Shown here: piece after piece, positions 8,478 through 18,000 of the stretch
Layout of the letters: the number at the start of each line of letters is the position of its first letter
Position numbering within the stretch: the first letter of the stretch is position 1
Assembly: GCA_016200005.1 (NCBI GenBank)
Contig: JACQFP010000085.1
Span: 1-64,000 of the forward strand
DNA: 64,000 nt
From: Verrucomicrobiota bacterium
GTDB lineage: Bacteria > Verrucomicrobiota > Verrucomicrobiia > Limisphaerales > PALSA-1396
Direction: 5' to 3'
Made by a program: the position numbers and the translations under genes
Notes under the pieces: model-generated
Database searches by the model: none
Seen by the model: the letters and a program-made list of their open reading frames with translations, nothing else
Told to the model about the DNA's origin: nothing

Positions 8478-9329
8478 ATGGTGAAGATCGTGACAACGCC
8501 GGAGTGGGACACGCTCCTGAGTGCCCACCACCTCAACACCGTGGCCGGCGTTTATGCGTTGAACGACGACGCGCAGGTCATCAAGCGCAGCGACAGCAGC
8601 GAAGTGCGGCGGGCAGCGTTGCCGCACGGCACCCAGGTTCACACCCTCATCATCAAAAAGTATTGGGTCACGAAAACCTCGCAACTTTGGAGCGGCTTCT
8701 GGCGCGGCACTTTTCTGGGCCGTTCGAAGGTGCGGCGGGAGTTTGAAAATCTTGAGCGACTGCGCGTCTGGGGATTGGACGCGCCCGCGCCGGTGGCTTA
8801 CGGAGAAGAGCGCCGCGCCCGGTGGCTGCGGCGCGCGTTTCTTATCAGCGAATGTGTCGCCGAGCCGCTCCCGCTGGACTTGTTCATCCGGGACCATCTG
8901 CCTTCCTTGCCGGATGCGGAGCGGGGAAGGATGCGTCGTGAATTGATCCAACGGCTGGCTGACTATACCAAGCGGCTACACACCCACCACTTTGTGCACC
9001 ACGATTATTTCTGGCGAAACATCATTCTGTCGGGTAAACGCCTCACGCGCTTTTTCCTGATCGACGCGCACAAAGGCCGCGTCTGGCCATCGTGGGCAGC
9101 GCAGGCCAGTCGCGCCAAAGACCTCGCCACGTTGGACACCCCGGCGACGCACTTTTTCCGGCGGACGGAACGGTTGCGCTTCTTTCTCCGGTACGTTGGG
9201 CACGATTCATTGACGAAGGAGGACAAGAAACTGCTTCGCCGCGCCTTAAGAATCGCGTCCCCGCTGCGGGAGCGTCAATACCGCCGCGTTGAACGGGCGC
9301 AACGTCTCACCGCACGAGAACGCGGATGA
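8478..9329 (+). CDS. Kdo/WaaP-family lipopolysaccharide kinase-like protein
   Basis: The protein has the small protein-kinase-like fold of the LPS kinase family (KdkA/WaaP/InaA). HHDYFWRNII, the catalytic-loop equivalent, and FFLIDAHKG, the metal-binding DFG equivalent, are clear; an ATP-lobe lysine is probably in LIIKKYW. Members phosphorylate Kdo or heptose of the lipid A inner core at the cytoplasmic membrane. The frame is open from a GTG at 8241, but I prefer ATG 8478, which gives 283 residues, close to the paralogue at 15012, and starts at the conserved fold. The C-terminus is rich in arginine. Confidence 0.8.
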   Translation: MVKIVTTPEWDTLLSAHHLNTVAGVYALNDDAQVIKRSDSSEVRRAALPHGTQVHTLIIKKYWVTKTSQLWSGFWRGTFLGRSKVRREFENLERLRVWGLDAPAPVAYGEERRARWLRRAFLISECVAEPLPLDLFIRDHLPSLPDAERGRMRRELIQRLADYTKRLHTHHFVHHDYFWRNIILSGKRLTRFFLIDAHKGRVWPSWAAQASRAKDLATLDTPATHFFRRTERLRFFLRYVGHDSLTKEDKKLLRRALRIASPLRERQYRRVERAQRLTARERG

Positions 9330-9363
9330 ACAGGCTCGCTTTGCCGGAAAGGCTCAACGACCC

Positions 9364-10182
9364 TCAAAACGTAAAGGACTGGCCGAGCACTTTTCCGGCA
9401 ACGGCATCAAGCACCGCCGCGCTGCCGCCGGTGAGCAAGCCGAGTTTGGAACCCGTGGCGTCATCCGCGCCGTTGACGGTGCCCTTGAGTTTGATCTTGG
9501 ACATGTCGGTGGTGCCTGAGTAGCTGCCGTTCAAATCAAACGGGAGCATTCTGCCATTGGAAAGCGTTATGGACGCCGTGCCGTCAAGCTTGGTGCCGGT
9601 GGGCATGATGTCGAGTGCGAGCGTCCAGCTCCCATCCATTCCGGCAGGCACGGGGAACGCAATATCCTCATCAATGGGGGCGCTGCCAAGTCCGGAAGCA
9701 CTGGCCTTGCCCTTGGCGTGGCCAACAAGCATCTTGGTGCTCGCATCAATCACCAGTGCATACTTGATGCTGGCGGAATAAGAGCGCGGCGCGCCTTCAA
9801 TAGTGCCTGTCCCCCTTACGCTGACGGTAGCCGAGACGACGCCGACACCGTTTAACGTCTTCACTGAGCCTTTCACCGTATAAGTACCGGTCACCATGTC
9901 CGTGCCAATCGTGACGGTGGTCGATCCCGTACCGGACAGCTTTCCTTTTGCGTCTTGCGCAATGTTGATGTCAAACTCCAGATCAATCGAACCGCTGCCA
10001 CCGGTGTCAATGTCTTGCCGCACATGATAGGGTCCGGCGATATCCCACAACTTCGGAGTGGTGAAGGTCGGGTAGGAATACATGCCCGAAGGGCCGGCAG
10101 CAACGCCGCACCAGACCGATGCAAGACTGAAGCAAATCGCGACAAGCAGAACCGGATGTCTTGGGTAGATAGATGTTTTCAT
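9364..10182 (-). CDS. secreted beta-rich protein of unknown function
   Basis: From ATG 10182 the product has 272 residues. GGAAG five nt upstream and a clear signal peptide (residues 1-27, ending CGVAA) support this start over the longer open frame. The mature part is made of alternating Gly/Thr/Ser/Val strands (GTGSTTVTIG, TYTVKGSVK, VSVRGTGTIEG, LDGTASITLSNG), which suggests a beta-sandwich or beta-solenoid outside the cytoplasm. No catalytic motif or anchor is seen. I do not recognise the family. It lies tail to tail with the kinase-like gene. Confidence 0.65.
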   Translation of the reverse strand: MKTSIYPRHPVLLVAICFSLASVWCGVAAGPSGMYSYPTFTTPKLWDIAGPYHVRQDIDTGGSGSIDLEFDINIAQDAKGKLSGTGSTTVTIGTDMVTGTYTVKGSVKTLNGVGVVSATVSVRGTGTIEGAPRSYSASIKYALVIDASTKMLVGHAKGKASASGLGSAPIDEDIAFPVPAGMDGSWTLALDIMPTGTKLDGTASITLSNGRMLPFDLNGSYSGTTDMSKIKLKGTVNGADDATGSKLGLLTGGSAAVLDAVAGKVLGQSFTF

Positions 10183-10537
10183 AGTAACTTCCACTGGTTG
10201 GTTTTTGTTTTTTGACTCACTTAAGCATGACCGCGGAGATAAGATTGTCAATTCAATAGACCCGTTTACCAACAAACGTCCAGTATTTGCCAAGAAACGT
10301 GGGGCCACACTCCGCTGCCCCACTAGATTGAGCGCAGCTATGCGACCACTATCCTTGAAGGAATGAGGGAACAGATGCTCGCATTTGTGTTATTGCCACC
10401 AGCCATCAGGAAACGTTGGGTGAGTACGGGACTGGTTTCCTGAAGGATGGCGCAAGTTTCAAACACATGGCTCGGACTGTTTGCGACTGAGATGCAACCG
10501 TATGGAAAGCGCCGCGTTGGTAAGCGTGGGCAACTGC
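10183..10537. other. divergent intergenic region, 355 bp
   Basis: This space separates a minus-strand secreted protein from the plus-strand activase gene and should hold promoters for both, but I see no convincing -35/-10 pair. It contains two inverted repeats: GTGGGG/CCCCAC around 10300-10325, and CAGGAAAC (10407-10414) with GTTTCCTG (10435-10442) separated by 20 bp. Either could be an operator or a hairpin. No gene is visible. Confidence 0.4.
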
Positions 10538-13500
10538 ATGAGTGAGGACTCTCCGAACTCCGATGGCTCCTCACCATTTCGTTTCATCGGCCTGGATGCC
10601 GGTGCGGAGACGCTCAAACTAGTCGAGCTCCATCAAACCCCGCAGGGCTTCAAAGTCGTGCGCCGCCGCGTTATCGAGCACGGTAAGAGACCGGGGCCTG
10701 TCCTCGTGGAAGAATTGAAATCCTGGGACTGGCCGTCGGTCAAAGGCGCGGCGGTTAGCGGACGATTCGCGCAGCAGTTCCGCCTGCCACAAGTGCCGGT
10801 CAAGCAGGCGCAATTGCGTGGCTTCCGATTCAATCGCGGCGATTGTCCCGCAACCATCATTTCCATCGGCAGCCACGGCTTTTCAGTCCTGGAATTGCGC
10901 GAAAACGGCCTCATTATGTTTCGCGAAAACAGCCGTTGCTCGCAAGGCACGGGGAATTTTCTCCGCCAGCTCATCGAGCGCTTTTCGCTGACCGTGGAAG
11001 AGGCCAGCCGGCTTTGCGCGGACGTTGCCAACCCCGCGCCGCTTTCCGGTCGCTGCCCGGTGATTCTGAAAACGGACATGACGCACCTTGCCAACAAGGG
11101 TGAGGACCGCGCGCGGATCCTTGCGGGATTGTTCGACGCGGTATGCGAAAACGTGCTCGTGCTCGTGAAGCCTGGTGTCAGCCCGGCGGACGTGCTGCTC
11201 ATCGGTGGCGTGAGCCGCGCGCCGCGGGTCCGTCGCGTCTTTGGTGATTCTCTTGCCCGGAACGGCATGAACCTCCTGACGCTGGAGGGTGACGAGGCAC
11301 TTTGCCTTGAAGCGCTGGGAAGCGCGCTCGTGGCAACGGAGTCATCCACGCCTCTGGCATCGCTCGACCAATTGCTCTTGCCGCCGCGCGAAATGAAGCT
11401 CGAACCGTTGGCCGGACTCGGCGAATCGCTCAGTTCTGTCCGACGCATGGCTGCCCGGCCTTGGGCGTGTGTAACCGGTGACACGCAGCGCGTGATTCTA
11501 GGATTCGACATCGGCTCAACCGGCTCGAAAGTGGTGGCCATGGACGCAGACTCAAGCGAGACCCTTTGGGAAGCCTATCGCCAGACACTTGGCGATCCCG
11601 TGGGCGCGGCGCAAGGGTTGATGCACAGTTATGTCGCCGGGCCGGTTGGCCACAAGCATCCCATCGCGTTTGGCGTTACCGGAAGCGGACGCGAAATTGC
11701 CGGGTCGCTGCTCACCTCGTGTTACGGCAAGAACACCGTGTTCGTCCTCAACGAAATCGTGGCGCATGCAACGGGCGCGCTGCATTTCGATCCGCGAGTG
11801 GACACAATCTTTGAGATTGGTGGACAGGATGCGAAATACATCCGGCTCAACGCGGGACGGATCGTGGACTGTGCGATGAACGAAGCGTGCAGCGCGGGCA
11901 CGGGTTCATTCATCGAGGAACAGGGCCGGAAATTTGCCGGCATGAGTGAGGTGCGCGAACTCGGCCGCGCCGGAGTGGAAGCTGCCCGCGGCGTGTCTCT
12001 GGGCCAGCATTGCTCCGTGTTCATGGCCGAGGTGATCGACGAAGCAGTGGGCGCGGGCATCGAACAATCGGCCATCATTTCGGGTCTGTACGATTCGATC
12101 ATCAAGAACTACCTCAACCGCGTGAAGGGCAACCGCTCCGTGGGCCAGGTGATTTTCTGCCAGGGCATGCCGTTCGCGGCGGACGCGCTGGCGGCTGCAG
12201 TTGCACGGCAGACCGGGAGCGAAGTCATCATCCCGCCGAACCCGGGAACCGTTGGTGCGTTGGGCATTGCGTTGCTGGCGGCGCGGGAATTGCCGCTGGC
12301 AAAACTTGCGCCGCTGACTCCCGAACGGTTCCTTGGTGCGAGCGTCGAGGCGAAGACAACATTTGTTTGTGGCGCAAGCCGCGGCTGTGGCGGCGCCGGG
12401 AACAAGTGCCGCATCGATAATCTTTGCACCGTGGTCGCCGGCGAGCGGCAGCGTTTTACATGGGGCGGCGGCTGTTCGTTGCACGACCAAGGCACGCGAA
12501 AGAGGAAACTGCCCGATCTCGCGCCCGATCCGTTCCGCGAACGTGAGGAACTTCTGCGCAAACTCACTGCGCCGTTCGCCGAATCGCGCGGGCAACAGCG
12601 GATCGCGCTGACGGATGAATTCATGTTGAAGGGATTATTCCCGTTCTTCTCCGCGTTTCTCCATGCGGCGGGGTTTGATTTGCTGATCTTTCACGACGGC
12701 GATCACACCGCGCTCAAACGCGGCATCCAATCGGGCAATGTGCCGTTCTGCGCGCCGATGCAGTTGTTCAACGGTGTCACGGAGCGCATGGCGGCGACTG
12801 GCGCGGACCTGCTGTTTGTGCCGATGCTGCGCAGCGTTCCCCGGGCGGACGGACAGCGCTTTTCAGTGGTATGCCCGGTGGTGCAATCCTCGCCGGACAT
12901 TGTGCGGTGGGGCGTGAATCACACTAAACCCGCGCCCCGTATCATCTCGCCGGTCGTCAATCTTGCGCAAGGCAACTTTGAATCGGAACCGTTTCTCGAA
13001 AGCTGTCGGCGGATGGGACAAGAACTGGGGTTGCGGGGGCATGAGTGGAAAGGGGCTTGGCTGGCTGGCGTCCAATTACAAAAGCAGTTCGACGAGGAAT
13101 GTGGAGCGATCGGACGTCGCACTCTGGAGTTTTGCCAGGCGCACGATATTGTGCCGGTGGTCGTGTTGGGTCGCGCCTATACGATTTACAACAAGGTGCT
13201 CAACTCGAACGTGCCCGCGATTCTCCGCGAACAGGGCGCCATCGGCGTTCCGGTGGATTGCTATCCGCTCGAAGCCGATACGCCGGTGTTTACGGACATG
13301 TATTGGGGTTACGGCCAAAACATTCTGCGCGCGGCGCATCAGGTGCGGCGCACGCCGGGCGTGTATTCACTTTATTGTAGCAATTATTCCTGCGGGCCGG
13401 ACAGCTTCAACCTGCACTTCGCCGCCTATATCATGGAGGGAAAGCCGTTTGCGATCATCGAAACGGATGGACATTCGGGTGACGCCGGCACGAAAACGCG

Positions 13501-14857
13501 CGTGGAAGCGTTTCTGCACTGCGTGGACGAAGGTCGGCGTAGCCCGGGCATGGGGACGCGCCTGAACGATTTCACCCGGATGCAATTCAGCGGGGCGCAG
13601 TTGAAGCATCTCCGCGCACGAACCGGTGATGCCGAAAACACACTCGTGCCTTACTTTGGAATCTCCTCGGAAATTGCGGCTGCCGTGCTTCGTGGGCTCG
13701 GTCTCAAAGCTGAGCCGCTGCCGGCGCCCGACAATACCGCGTTGCTCCTTGGCCGCCGCTACACCTCCGGCAAGGAATGCCTGCCCATGGCGCTGACCCT
13801 GGGCTCCTTGTTGAAACGGATTGAACAAGGTGGCGCGGAGGAAAAGTTCATCTACCTGATGCCCAGCGCGAACGGCCCGTGCCGATTCGGTATCTACAAT
13901 CTCCTGAACCGAATTGTGTTCGAGCGGCTGGGTTTGCAGGATCGCGTCCGCATTTGGTCGCCGAACGACGCCGGCTACTTCGATGATTTCCCACCCGGGA
14001 CGGAGATGCTTCTCCTCGCGGGTATCACCGCAAGCGACTTGCTTTACCAAGCGTTGCTTGACACGCGACCTACTGAGCGCGTGCCGGGCGCAACCGAAAA
14101 GATTTTTGCGCAATACAAGGCGCAGTTGTGCCAGGTTCTTGAAGGCGCGGCGCGGTCTGATCTTGCGCTGGCGCCGGCACTCTGGGAGGTGGTGAGCGGA
14201 AACTTATTTGGCCTCCGACGATTGTTAAGGAACGCCGCCGCTGAATTCGTTGCAGTGCGCGGGCCGGGCGAAAAGCCGCTCATCGAACTGGCCGGTGAGA
14301 TTTACCTTCGCTCCGTCGAATACAGCAATGACTTCCTCATCGACAAGCTTGAGGCGCGCGGTTTGCGGGTGTGGCTTTCGCCCAAAGCGGAGTGGTTGGA
14401 TTACTGCGGGCACGTCGCGCGACGGCAGGAAGGGCGGAATCGTTTCGCCGACCGCTTCAGTCACCTCGTGCAAAAACGCATTGAAGCAACCCTCTTCGCG
14501 GCGTTGGGTCCGCGTCTCGCCTGGCCCAAGCCTCCGACCACTGAGGACGTGTTGCATGCCGTGCGTCCGTACATCAACGACGCACTGGAAGGCGAAGCCG
14601 TGCTGACCGTCGGCGCGCCGCTTTGCGAGTGGCGACACCGGCACATCGATGCCGTGGTGAGCGTTGGCCCGCTGGAGTGCATGCCCACGAAGATTGCCGA
14701 AGCCCAGTTCCACCACGTGGCGGAACACGAAGGATTGTTGAGCCTGACGCTCTCATTCAACGGCGACCCGATCAATACCGAGCCACTGGACAACTTCGCC
14801 TTCGAGGTCCACGCCCGCTTTCAGCAACGCAAAGTCCTTCAACCTTGCCAGGTGTGA
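10538..14857 (+). CDS. acyl-CoA dehydratase activase-related protein (BadF/BcrA tandem with DUF2229)
   Basis: This 1439-residue protein joins two ASKHA-fold activase domains. The first (about 15-290) has GLDAGAETLKLVE and CSQGTGNF; the second (about 325-595) has GFDIGSTGSKVV and the cluster/ATP motif CSAGTGSFIEEQ. A cysteine-rich stretch (CGASRGCGG, CRIDNLC) at about 610-650 is followed by a DUF2229 region and C-terminal 2-hydroxyacyl-CoA dehydratase-like sequence. HgdC-type activases use ATP to inject an electron through a [4Fe-4S] cluster. The function of the long fused form is not established. No dehydratase or CoA-transferase gene is adjacent. An upstream ATG at 10502 is possible. Confidence 0.85.
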   Translation: MSEDSPNSDGSSPFRFIGLDAGAETLKLVELHQTPQGFKVVRRRVIEHGKRPGPVLVEELKSWDWPSVKGAAVSGRFAQQFRLPQVPVKQAQLRGFRFNRGDCPATIISIGSHGFSVLELRENGLIMFRENSRCSQGTGNFLRQLIERFSLTVEEASRLCADVANPAPLSGRCPVILKTDMTHLANKGEDRARILAGLFDAVCENVLVLVKPGVSPADVLLIGGVSRAPRVRRVFGDSLARNGMNLLTLEGDEALCLEALGSALVATESSTPLASLDQLLLPPREMKLEPLAGLGESLSSVRRMAARPWACVTGDTQRVILGFDIGSTGSKVVAMDADSSETLWEAYRQTLGDPVGAAQGLMHSYVAGPVGHKHPIAFGVTGSGREIAGSLLTSCYGKNTVFVLNEIVAHATGALHFDPRVDTIFEIGGQDAKYIRLNAGRIVDCAMNEACSAGTGSFIEEQGRKFAGMSEVRELGRAGVEAARGVSLGQHCSVFMAEVIDEAVGAGIEQSAIISGLYDSIIKNYLNRVKGNRSVGQVIFCQGMPFAADALAAAVARQTGSEVIIPPNPGTVGALGIALLAARELPLAKLAPLTPERFLGASVEAKTTFVCGASRGCGGAGNKCRIDNLCTVVAGERQRFTWGGGCSLHDQGTRKRKLPDLAPDPFREREELLRKLTAPFAESRGQQRIALTDEFMLKGLFPFFSAFLHAAGFDLLIFHDGDHTALKRGIQSGNVPFCAPMQLFNGVTERMAATGADLLFVPMLRSVPRADGQRFSVVCPVVQSSPDIVRWGVNHTKPAPRIISPVVNLAQGNFESEPFLESCRRMGQELGLRGHEWKGAWLAGVQLQKQFDEECGAIGRRTLEFCQAHDIVPVVVLGRAYTIYNKVLNSNVPAILREQGAIGVPVDCYPLEADTPVFTDMYWGYGQNILRAAHQVRRTPGVYSLYCSNYSCGPDSFNLHFAAYIMEGKPFAIIETDGHSGDAGTKTRVEAFLHCVDEGRRSPGMGTRLNDFTRMQFSGAQLKHLRARTGDAENTLVPYFGISSEIAAAVLRGLGLKAEPLPAPDNTALLLGRRYTSGKECLPMALTLGSLLKRIEQGGAEEKFIYLMPSANGPCRFGIYNLLNRIVFERLGLQDRVRIWSPNDAGYFDDFPPGTEMLLLAGITASDLLYQALLDTRPTERVPGATEKIFAQYKAQLCQVLEGAARSDLALAPALWEVVSGNLFGLRRLLRNAAAEFVAVRGPGEKPLIELAGEIYLRSVEYSNDFLIDKLEARGLRVWLSPKAEWLDYCGHVARRQEGRNRFADRFSHLVQKRIEATLFAALGPRLAWPKPPTTEDVLHAVRPYINDALEGEAVLTVGAPLCEWRHRHIDAVVSVGPLECMPTKIAEAQFHHVAEHEGLLSLTLSFNGDPINTEPLDNFAFEVHARFQQRKVLQPCQV

Positions 14858-15011
14858 TCGTCGGTTTACCCGGCGATGCCCCTGCACCGGGAGCGGTCCG
14901 CCAGATTGTTGCTGGATTCCCGCACAAGGGAATGTGACCTCAAGAATCCGGTGGACAGAAACCACCCCGCCCCAAATAATCGGCCCGGCTTCACGAGAAG
15001 CTTCCGGCCCG

Positions 15012-15890
15012 ATGATCCAACATCACACGATTCCGCTCGACGACGGCAAGGTGCTGGCGTTCGAGTCCTTCGTGCCGGTGCTGCGGGCCAACGGACTCGA
15101 CACGTTTGAAAGAGTCATGGCGGAGCAATCCGGAGCGGTCGTCCGCGCCGTGCCGGGACGCTCCACCGTGCAGCTTCAACTCGCCGAGGGTCACGGACCC
15201 CCACTCGTCTGTTATCTAAAACGTTACGAAACCGGCTACCTCTCGCGCTGGAAGTTTTTCTGGCGCGCCATCCACTGGCCCGGCGCCGACGATGAAGCCG
15301 CGCGCGAATGTCAAAAAATCCTGTTACTCCGCCAGCACGGGTTTCTTACGGCCGCGCCCGTGGCCCTGGGACAACGCCGATGTTGTGGTGTAGTGACCGC
15401 CAGTTTCTTGTTGCAACAGGAAATTGTCGGCGGCGCGCCGGCTGATGAATTTATCTTGCAACGGCTGCGCGGCGCTCCGCCGCGACGCAAGTGGCAATTG
15501 CTGGAGCGCATCGGCAAACTGGCCGCGGCATTTCATGGCGCGGGCTTCATTCACAAGGACCTTTATCTGAAACATATTTTCGTCGTGGAGCGCGGTGACA
15601 CGATGGACTTGTTCTTGATCGATTTGCAGCGCGTGGTTGGTCCGCGACGGCATCGTTGGCGTTGGTATTTGAAAGACCTTGGCGCGCTGGCTCACTCAGC
15701 GTTGTTCCAAACCCGGCTTTCCCGGACTAACCTGCTGCGGCTTTACATTGCTTACACCGGCGTAAAGAAACTGCGGCGCGAAGATCGGGAAATGATTTCA
15801 AAAATTTTGCGGCGAGTGCGCCAGTTTCAGAAACGCCTGCCGAAATATCGTCGCATCTGGAATGCGCCGCCGCCATCGCTGCTCAGTTAG
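15012..15890 (+). CDS. Kdo/WaaP-family lipopolysaccharide kinase-like protein
   Basis: This is a second LPS-kinase-like protein, 292 residues from ATG 15012. GFIHKDLYLKHIF is the catalytic loop and LFLIDLQRV carries the metal-binding aspartate; LVCYLKRYE probably has the ATP-lobe lysine. The fold and length match the gene at 8478, and several blocks correspond (FWR near the N-lobe, the HHD/HKD loop, the arginine-rich C-terminus), but the two are clearly diverged. It probably phosphorylates an inner-core sugar of LPS. It follows the activase-related gene by 154 bp on the same strand. Confidence 0.83.
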   Translation: MIQHHTIPLDDGKVLAFESFVPVLRANGLDTFERVMAEQSGAVVRAVPGRSTVQLQLAEGHGPPLVCYLKRYETGYLSRWKFFWRAIHWPGADDEAARECQKILLLRQHGFLTAAPVALGQRRCCGVVTASFLLQQEIVGGAPADEFILQRLRGAPPRRKWQLLERIGKLAAAFHGAGFIHKDLYLKHIFVVERGDTMDLFLIDLQRVVGPRRHRWRWYLKDLGALAHSALFQTRLSRTNLLRLYIAYTGVKKLRREDREMISKILRRVRQFQKRLPKYRRIWNAPPPSLLS

Positions 15891-16011
15891 AACTCGAAGC
15901 CGCGATGGAATGCCCCACTTGTCCTTTATTAGCGCTCGCCAAGGAGCACGGGCAATAATTTTTCAAAGGATCCATCGCCGCCAGTTGTCGAATCAGGTAA
16001 AAGGGCGCCGG

Positions 16012-16548
16012 ATGGCCGCGACGAACGATGAGAAGGACTGGATTTTGCGAAGCCAGAACGGCGATCACGAAGCTTTTGAAGCATTGGTTAGAAGTTATCA
16101 GCGCATGATACACGCGCTCACATTTCGTATGACCGGTTCGATGGCGGACGCCGAAGATCTGGCGCAAGAGACTTTTTGCCAGGCCTACTCGCAGCTCGCC
16201 TCCTATCGGGCCGAAGCGAGATTTTCCTCATGGCTGTATCGAATTGCGGTAAATCGTTGTTTGAACTGGAAAAAACGCCAGGCACGACGCGCGCAGTTGC
16301 ATGAGGACTGGAGCAGCCGCCAGGAAACCGTGATCAACCCAAAAACGGTCCTGGCACAGCGGGTGCAAGAGGCGCTGCTGACGCTGAATGTGAAGCAACG
16401 CGCTGCGATCGTGCTTACGATTTACGACGGGATGAGTCATGCGGAAGCGGCACGTGTTTTGGGCTGCTCGGAAACCACGGTTTCGTGGCGGGTTTTTGCG
16501 GCGCGTAATAAATTGAAACGCTGGTTGAAGACGAATGCTCATGAATAA
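16012..16548 (+). CDS. ECF-type RNA polymerase sigma factor
   Basis: The product from ATG 16012 has 178 residues and the two-domain layout of an ECF sigma-70 factor: region 2 (HEAFEALVRSYQ, DAEDLAQETFCQAY, FSSWLYRIAVNRC) and region 4 (VKQRAAIVLTIYDGMSHAEAA, ETTVSWRVFAARNKL). It should direct RNA polymerase to a small regulon. The frame is open upstream to 15862, overlapping the kinase gene, but that part has no sigma-like sequence. The next gene starts 14 bp before its stop and has the form of a membrane-bound anti-sigma factor. Confidence 0.93.
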   Translation: MAATNDEKDWILRSQNGDHEAFEALVRSYQRMIHALTFRMTGSMADAEDLAQETFCQAYSQLASYRAEARFSSWLYRIAVNRCLNWKKRQARRAQLHEDWSSRQETVINPKTVLAQRVQEALLTLNVKQRAAIVLTIYDGMSHAEAARVLGCSETTVSWRVFAARNKLKRWLKTNAHE

Positions 16549-17152
16549 CTCGGATCTCGAACGCGTGCTGAAAAGTGCGGAGGTGTCCGCGCGCTCCGAT
16601 GAATATTGGGAGCAGTTTCCCAAGAGGGTGACGGCCAACACCCATTGGCAATCTCAAACGGCCGGAAAATTTACGACGGAGAAACCGCGCAGGCTTACTC
16701 TTGCGACTTCGTTGAAGAGACTCGCTTTGGCAAGCGCCTGCGTTGCTGTTGGACTCGTCATCGGTTTTTGGAGAGGACAGGCTCCGGATGAAACCGTTTT
16801 GTCTTTAACTCAGGCCAAAAAATACTTTCGTGAAATAGAAATTCTGTTTCCGAATCAACTTCAGGCCATTGTTTTCGACGAACAAGGCGCGCGATTGATT
16901 CTAGGAGAAAAGGCGGATGTGCCCAACTCTCCACCTGTCTATCTCAGGATTTGCGGGCCGCATGGCTGTCAAACTTTCGTAACGTTCAGCGGCCAGCAGA
17001 TTCGCGTCAACAGAGATGAATTCGACGTTTTGCTTGACGCGAAGGGAAATGTGATGCTGGTGGGCAGACGATTTGTCTGGTCGAGCGCATCGCTCGGAAG
17101 CAAAACCAGTCCATATCGAATCGAAGCCCGAACTCTGGAGACTCCGTCGTGA
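16535..17152 (+). CDS. probable membrane-bound anti-sigma factor
   Basis: This 205-residue protein has a short acidic/basic cytoplasmic N-terminus (about 1-58), one transmembrane helix (about 62-80, LALASACVAVGLVIGFW) and an extracytoplasmic domain with a CGPHGC pair of cysteines that may form a disulfide. Position and topology directly after an ECF sigma gene suggest an anti-sigma factor, but no zinc-binding HxxxCxxC motif is present, so the assignment rests on context. The first two possible starts (ATG 16535 and ATG 16541) differ by two residues. Its stop overlaps the next start by 4 bp. Confidence 0.6.
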   Translation: MLMNNSDLERVLKSAEVSARSDEYWEQFPKRVTANTHWQSQTAGKFTTEKPRRLTLATSLKRLALASACVAVGLVIGFWRGQAPDETVLSLTQAKKYFREIEILFPNQLQAIVFDEQGARLILGEKADVPNSPPVYLRICGPHGCQTFVTFSGQQIRVNRDEFDVLLDAKGNVMLVGRRFVWSSASLGSKTSPYRIEARTLETPS

Positions 17153-17991
17153 GTATTTCTTGGTCATATTATCTCTGGTTGGCAGTAGTGACAGGTCGTG
17201 TGTTTGGCGCATGCACCCAATTGCACGTTTTGCCGGACGCCGGCCCCCAGTGCGTCTTCGGAAACGCAACTCAAACCATCACCGTATTCTTTCACAATGC
17301 TGGCCAGGAACAATTCGAGGCCGACCTTACGATACGGCGGCTTCAGACGACTTCCGCCACGCTGACACGCTTGAGCGAAATTCCGTGGAAAACACTCCAA
17401 GTATTGCCGGGCCAAACGATTGTCGAGTCGGCGGAGATTTCTTTCCCCAATGTGCGGGCGGAAACCCGATTTCTGATTCAATGGCTTGATGGCACAAACC
17501 GGGTACTCGGCACAACCGAGGTGTTCGTGTACCCGACAAATCTGCTCGGCCAGCTCAAGTTGTTGGCGGGTGAGGAGCGGCTCGGCGTTTTCGATCCGGC
17601 CAATCAGTTCAAGCCGTTGCTCAAACAATTCCGCGTTCCGCACCAGGACTTGGTAGAAGACGGCACCGATAAATTCCACGGCAAACTCGCCATCTTCGGC
17701 CCGTTCGACTCAAAGCTACAGATGCGCGTAAACCTCGCGGATGACATCCGAGCACTGGCGAAACGCGGCGTGATGGTTGTATGGTTGCAACCGCCGCCGG
17801 CGAAGCATGCCCCGCTACAACCGTCCTTCTATACCGTGCGCATCGGCAATGGCGCCATCGTCGTGGCGCAAGCAGTTTTGGTTTTGCGCCTAGGTGAAAG
17901 CCCGCAAGCCCAATTGAATTTGATTCATCTCGCGGAAGCAGCGATTCATCCCGCGCCGCTGGATTTGCCCCAAGTTGAAACTTCACACTGA
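17149..17991 (+). CDS. secreted protein of unknown function in the sigma/CsgG cassette
   Basis: The 280-residue product starts at GTG 17149, in a GTGA overlap with the previous stop, and has a signal peptide (about 1-20) followed by a Cys-containing mature N-terminus. The first half looks like an Ig-like or beta-sandwich domain (QTITVFFHNAGQEQF, FLIQWLDGTNRVLG). The second half alternates alpha and beta (GKLAIFGPFDSKL, MVVWLQPPPA) and recalls a degenerate alpha/beta fold. No enzyme motif is clear. It is tightly coupled to the anti-sigma candidate and lies 9 bp before a CsgG-like gene. Confidence 0.6.
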   Translation: MSISWSYYLWLAVVTGRVFGACTQLHVLPDAGPQCVFGNATQTITVFFHNAGQEQFEADLTIRRLQTTSATLTRLSEIPWKTLQVLPGQTIVESAEISFPNVRAETRFLIQWLDGTNRVLGTTEVFVYPTNLLGQLKLLAGEERLGVFDPANQFKPLLKQFRVPHQDLVEDGTDKFHGKLAIFGPFDSKLQMRVNLADDIRALAKRGVMVVWLQPPPAKHAPLQPSFYTVRIGNGAIVVAQAVLVLRLGESPQAQLNLIHLAEAAIHPAPLDLPQVETSH

Positions 17992-18000
17992 CCTCGAAAC

